The notes under the pieces: model-generated | Told to the model about the DNA's origin: nothing | Seen by the model: only the letters and a program-made list of their open reading frames with translations | Database searches by the model: none | Part shown: positions 20,910 to 23,242 of the stretch, piece after piece | Layout: each line of letters begins with the position of its first letter | Numbering within the stretch: position 1 is the stretch's first letter | Translations under genes and position numbers: made by a program | NCBI GenBank assembly: GCA_021816565.1 | Contig: JAKAXN010000024.1 | Span: 1 to 23,242, forward strand | Source of the DNA: Actinomycetes bacterium | Lineage (GTDB): Bacteria > Actinomycetota > Acidimicrobiia > Acidimicrobiales > Palsa-688 | Direction: 5' to 3' | DNA: 23,242 bases

Positions 20910-22739
20910 TCAGCGCGGACCGTTTTCCAGCGAGGTGGCCGCAGCGACCAGGGCCAGGGCGGTACCGGTGGCCGCCAGGTTGCCGAAGAGCTCGCCTGAC
21001 ACCGGGTCGGCGGTCTCGGTCAGGATGCCGGACCCGGCGCCGGCCAGTTTCACCACCGCCTCCAGCCGCTCGTGGGCCTCCTCCCAGCGGCGCAGGCGGC
21101 CGAGCGCCCGCACCGCCATCAGGGTGGCCTCCAGGTCCGGGTTGTCCGGTCCGGGCCGCTCGTCGGCCAGGCGGTCGGAGTAGCGGTAGAGCAGCAGGTC
21201 GGAGCTGAGCCTCTCGAGCACCCGATCCACCGTGGCCGCCACCACCGGGTGGTCCACCGGCCACGGCCCCTGCCAGGCCACGCTGAGGAGGGCCGCGTCC
21301 GGCTCGTCGGAGCCGGGCGACGAGCCGTCGAGCCGCAGGCCCCCGTCGGCCGACCTGGCCGAGGTCTCCAGCCAGCCCGAGACCTCGGCGGCTTCCTGCT
21401 GCCAGACCACCGCCTGCAGGTCGAGGGGGTTGGCCGCCCGGGCCAGCCTGGTCATGCGGTCGAGCGCCGACCACACCGCCAAGCGCCCGGCCACGTAGAC
21501 CCGGGCCGGACGCTCGATCTCCCAGCGGCCGCCGTCCGGCTGGCGCCAGTGGTCGACGGCCCGGTCGGTGGCGGCGGCCAGCGCCGGCCACGCCGCGGAC
21601 AGCGGGCCGGCGTCGTCGGGGCGGCCCCGGGGCCCGCAGCGGGTGGAGCCGACCGCCGCCACCACCTCACCGATCAGACCGATGTCGGCCCGGACCGGCC
21701 GGCGCCCGTGGCGGACCGGTCCGGCTCCCCGCCAGCCGCCGAAGGGCCACTCGTCGGCCTCGGGGACCGGTTGGCCGTCGGCGTCGAACCATCCCGGCCA
21801 CGGCAGGTGGGCGGTGCCGAGGGCCTCGCGCATCCAGCGCTCGGCCGCCTCGCCGTCCTCGGCCAGGCCGACCTCGGCGAAGCCCCGGGCGGCCAGCGCC
21901 ACGTCGCGCAGGCGTACCCAGCGGTCGTCGGCGGTCCGTTCGCTGCCGGCCCGGCGGGTGAGCGAGGTGGTGGCGGCCCCGTGGGGCGCCCCGCCCGGGC
22001 CGGTGAGCATCCGAACCGACAGCAGCGCCCGCTCCAGCGCCTCGCGGTGGGGTCCGGCGTAGACGACGCCGGCCAGCCAGCTCCGCCACGCCGACTCGGT
22101 CTCCTCCAGCGCCCGGTGGGCACCCCCCGGTGTCTCCGGCAGGCGGCGGTCCCGGCTCCCCACGGTCACCACCAGCTCCTCGCCGGCGTCCAGGCGCACG
22201 ACCGCCCGCCACCGCTCCACGTCCCGGCCGAGCGGGGCGGCCCGGAACGGTCCGCCGGACCCCAGGCCGACCTGCAGGGCCCCGACGACCAGGCCCGCCT
22301 GCGACGGGGCGGCCCGCCGGGAACGGGTGGGGCCGGTCAGCACCTCCACCTCGACGTCGACCGGTCCCGACAGGGCCCGCACCAGGCGCACCACCCCGCC
22401 GGGAGTGTCCAGACCGGGGCCGGGCCACGGCATGAAGTCCACCACCGAGACCCGCCGGCCGGCCGGTCCCTCCATGACCGTCTCCACCACGTTGGTGGCG
22501 CGCCGGTACCCGAGGCTGCACGCGGGCAGCCGGTGCCGCGCGCTGCCGTCGTCGCGGACCGGGCCCACCCGGACGGCGGCGCCGGACCCGTCGAGCAGGC
22601 GCCACAGGTCCGGGGAGCCGGTGAGGCCGCCGGTGCAGTACCAGTCGATCGCGCCGTCGGCGGTCACGGACGCGCCGTAGCGGCCGTCGCCCACCCAGGC
22701 CCGCCGGCCGAGGGGTACCCGCCCGGGATCGGTCAGCAC
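20910..22739 (-). CDS. Divergent glycoside hydrolase family 15-like protein
   Basis: A 609-residue protein laid out like bacterial GH15 glucoamylase/trehalase proteins: an N-terminal beta domain (VTADGAIDWYC, VVDFMPWPGPG) and a C-terminal (alpha/alpha)6 barrel. WE at 406-407 in GGRWEIE matches the general-acid region, and Glu575 in LTETADPVSGE matches the general-base region. The usual substrate-binding stretch RNWDYRYCWLRD is altered to RTADDRWVRLRD (268-279), and the later DGL/EGTF region is also unlike the family. It could act on an unusual alpha-glucan or trehalose-like sugar, or have lost activity. GTG 22739 lies 16 bp after the greA stop with no clear Shine-Dalgarno, so it probably shares the greA transcript. 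No signal peptide is seen. Confidence 0.75.
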   Translation of the reverse strand: MLTDPGRVPLGRRAWVGDGRYGASVTADGAIDWYCTGGLTGSPDLWRLLDGSGAAVRVGPVRDDGSARHRLPACSLGYRRATNVVETVMEGPAGRRVSVVDFMPWPGPGLDTPGGVVRLVRALSGPVDVEVEVLTGPTRSRRAAPSQAGLVVGALQVGLGSGGPFRAAPLGRDVERWRAVVRLDAGEELVVTVGSRDRRLPETPGGAHRALEETESAWRSWLAGVVYAGPHREALERALLSVRMLTGPGGAPHGAATTSLTRRAGSERTADDRWVRLRDVALAARGFAEVGLAEDGEAAERWMREALGTAHLPWPGWFDADGQPVPEADEWPFGGWRGAGPVRHGRRPVRADIGLIGEVVAAVGSTRCGPRGRPDDAGPLSAAWPALAAATDRAVDHWRQPDGGRWEIERPARVYVAGRLAVWSALDRMTRLARAANPLDLQAVVWQQEAAEVSGWLETSARSADGGLRLDGSSPGSDEPDAALLSVAWQGPWPVDHPVVAATVDRVLERLSSDLLLYRYSDRLADERPGPDNPDLEATLMAVRALGRLRRWEEAHERLEAVVKLAGAGSGILTETADPVSGELFGNLAATGTALALVAAATSLENGPR

Positions 22740-22755
22740 GGGACCGGAACGGCCG

Positions 22756-23238
22756 CTAGTCGCCCACCTGGACGATCTCCACCTCGAGGGTGGCCCCGGT
22801 GGGGGTCTCGTACGCGACCGTCTGGCCCTGGCGCCGGCCCATGAGGGCCCGGCCCAGGGGGGCGTCGGGGGAGATGACCGACACGCCCTCCCGGCGCTCC
22901 TCTATGGAGCCGATCAGGTAGCGCTCCACGTCCTGGTCGCCGACGTACCTGAGTGTCACCACGACCCCGGTGGTGACCTCGCCGTCGGCTCCGGCAGTAC
23001 CGTCGATGATCTCCGGCTCTTTCAGCATGGCCTCGAGCTGGCGGATCCGGGCCTCCATCTTGCCCTGGCTGTCCTTGGCCGCGTGGTAGTCGCCGTTCTC
23101 CGAGAGGTCGCCGAGGGCCCGGGCGGCCTCGATGGCCTTGGCGATCTCGATCCGGCCCCGCGTTCGGAGATCGTCCAGCTCAGCCTGCAGGCGTTCGAAG
23201 GTGTCCTTGGTCAGACGGCTGCTGGGAGACATAGTCAT
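22756..23238 (-). CDS. greA: Transcription elongation factor GreA
   Basis: A 160-residue GreA. The N-terminal coiled coil (about 8-78) carries the tip motif DLSENGDYHAAK with acidic residues Asp44 and Glu47, which reach into the RNA polymerase secondary channel and stimulate cleavage of backtracked RNA. The C-terminal FKBP-like domain includes VTLRYVGDQDVERYLIGS and SPDAPLGRALMGRRQG. Two in-frame ATGs, at 23238 and 23232, are possible starts. Only four bases of upstream sequence are in the window (TGGA on the minus strand), so the choice and the promoter are open. The downstream neighbour is the GH15-like gene. Confidence 0.95.
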   Translation of the reverse strand: MTMSPSSRLTKDTFERLQAELDDLRTRGRIEIAKAIEAARALGDLSENGDYHAAKDSQGKMEARIRQLEAMLKEPEIIDGTAGADGEVTTGVVVTLRYVGDQDVERYLIGSIEERREGVSVISPDAPLGRALMGRRQGQTVAYETPTGATLEVEIVQVGD

Positions 23239-23242
23239 TCCA

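Overview
The window is a very GC-rich, gene-dense bacterial chromosomal segment. Most third codon positions are G or C, GTG and TTG starts are common, and genes often overlap by four bases. The gene set (lpd–dlaT–lipB–lipA order, WS/DGAT acyltransferase, DrrAB-type exporter, actinobacterial-looking MetH) suggests an actinobacterium. An Acidimicrobiia-like lineage is a guess, since there is no rRNA or marker tree here. No mobile elements, tRNAs, rRNAs or CRISPR arrays were seen.

Layout. (1) 1-6594, plus strand: the last 28 codons of lpd, then dlaT/sucB, a fused lipB-lipA gene, an M24 peptidase, an SDR and a WS/DGAT acyltransferase. The first genes overlap by 8, 4 and 4 bp and look like one transcript. 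The start of this block makes a lipoylated 2-oxoacid dehydrogenase E2, its E3 and the enzymes that build lipoate. (2) 6607-9597, minus strand: a patatin-like hydrolase with its own promoter, and a carboxymuconolactone-decarboxylase-family gene followed 4 bp later by an acyl-CoA ligase. With WS/DGAT this forms a lipid-flavoured stretch. (3) 9631-14182: B12-dependent methionine synthase (minus) and a PduO-type cobalamin adenosyltransferase (plus) diverge from a 409-bp intergenic region. That region carries a palindromic tandem repeat with a 64-bp period, the most structured non-coding signal in the window. (4) 14179-15954, plus: a leucyl aminopeptidase with an acid-free Lys/Arg/Ala/Thr-rich N-terminal tail, overlapping the adenosyltransferase by 4 bp. 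(5) 15986-20883, minus: drrA-like ATPase, drrB-like permease, tldD and tldE, spaced 10, 1 and 0 bp. (6) 20910-23238, minus: greA, then a divergent GH15-like protein.

Regulation. Five genes (patatin, CMD, metH, adenosyltransferase, ABC ATPase) have a TANNNT hexamer ending 6 to 10 bp before the start codon and no convincing Shine-Dalgarno, which fits leaderless transcription. Internal operon genes such as WS/DGAT, drrB and dlaT have visible Shine-Dalgarno sequences.

I found no clear new multi-gene system. The best leads are the 64-bp repeat array, the LipB-LipA fusion, the basic-tailed aminopeptidase, and the tight exporter-TldD-TldE operon.
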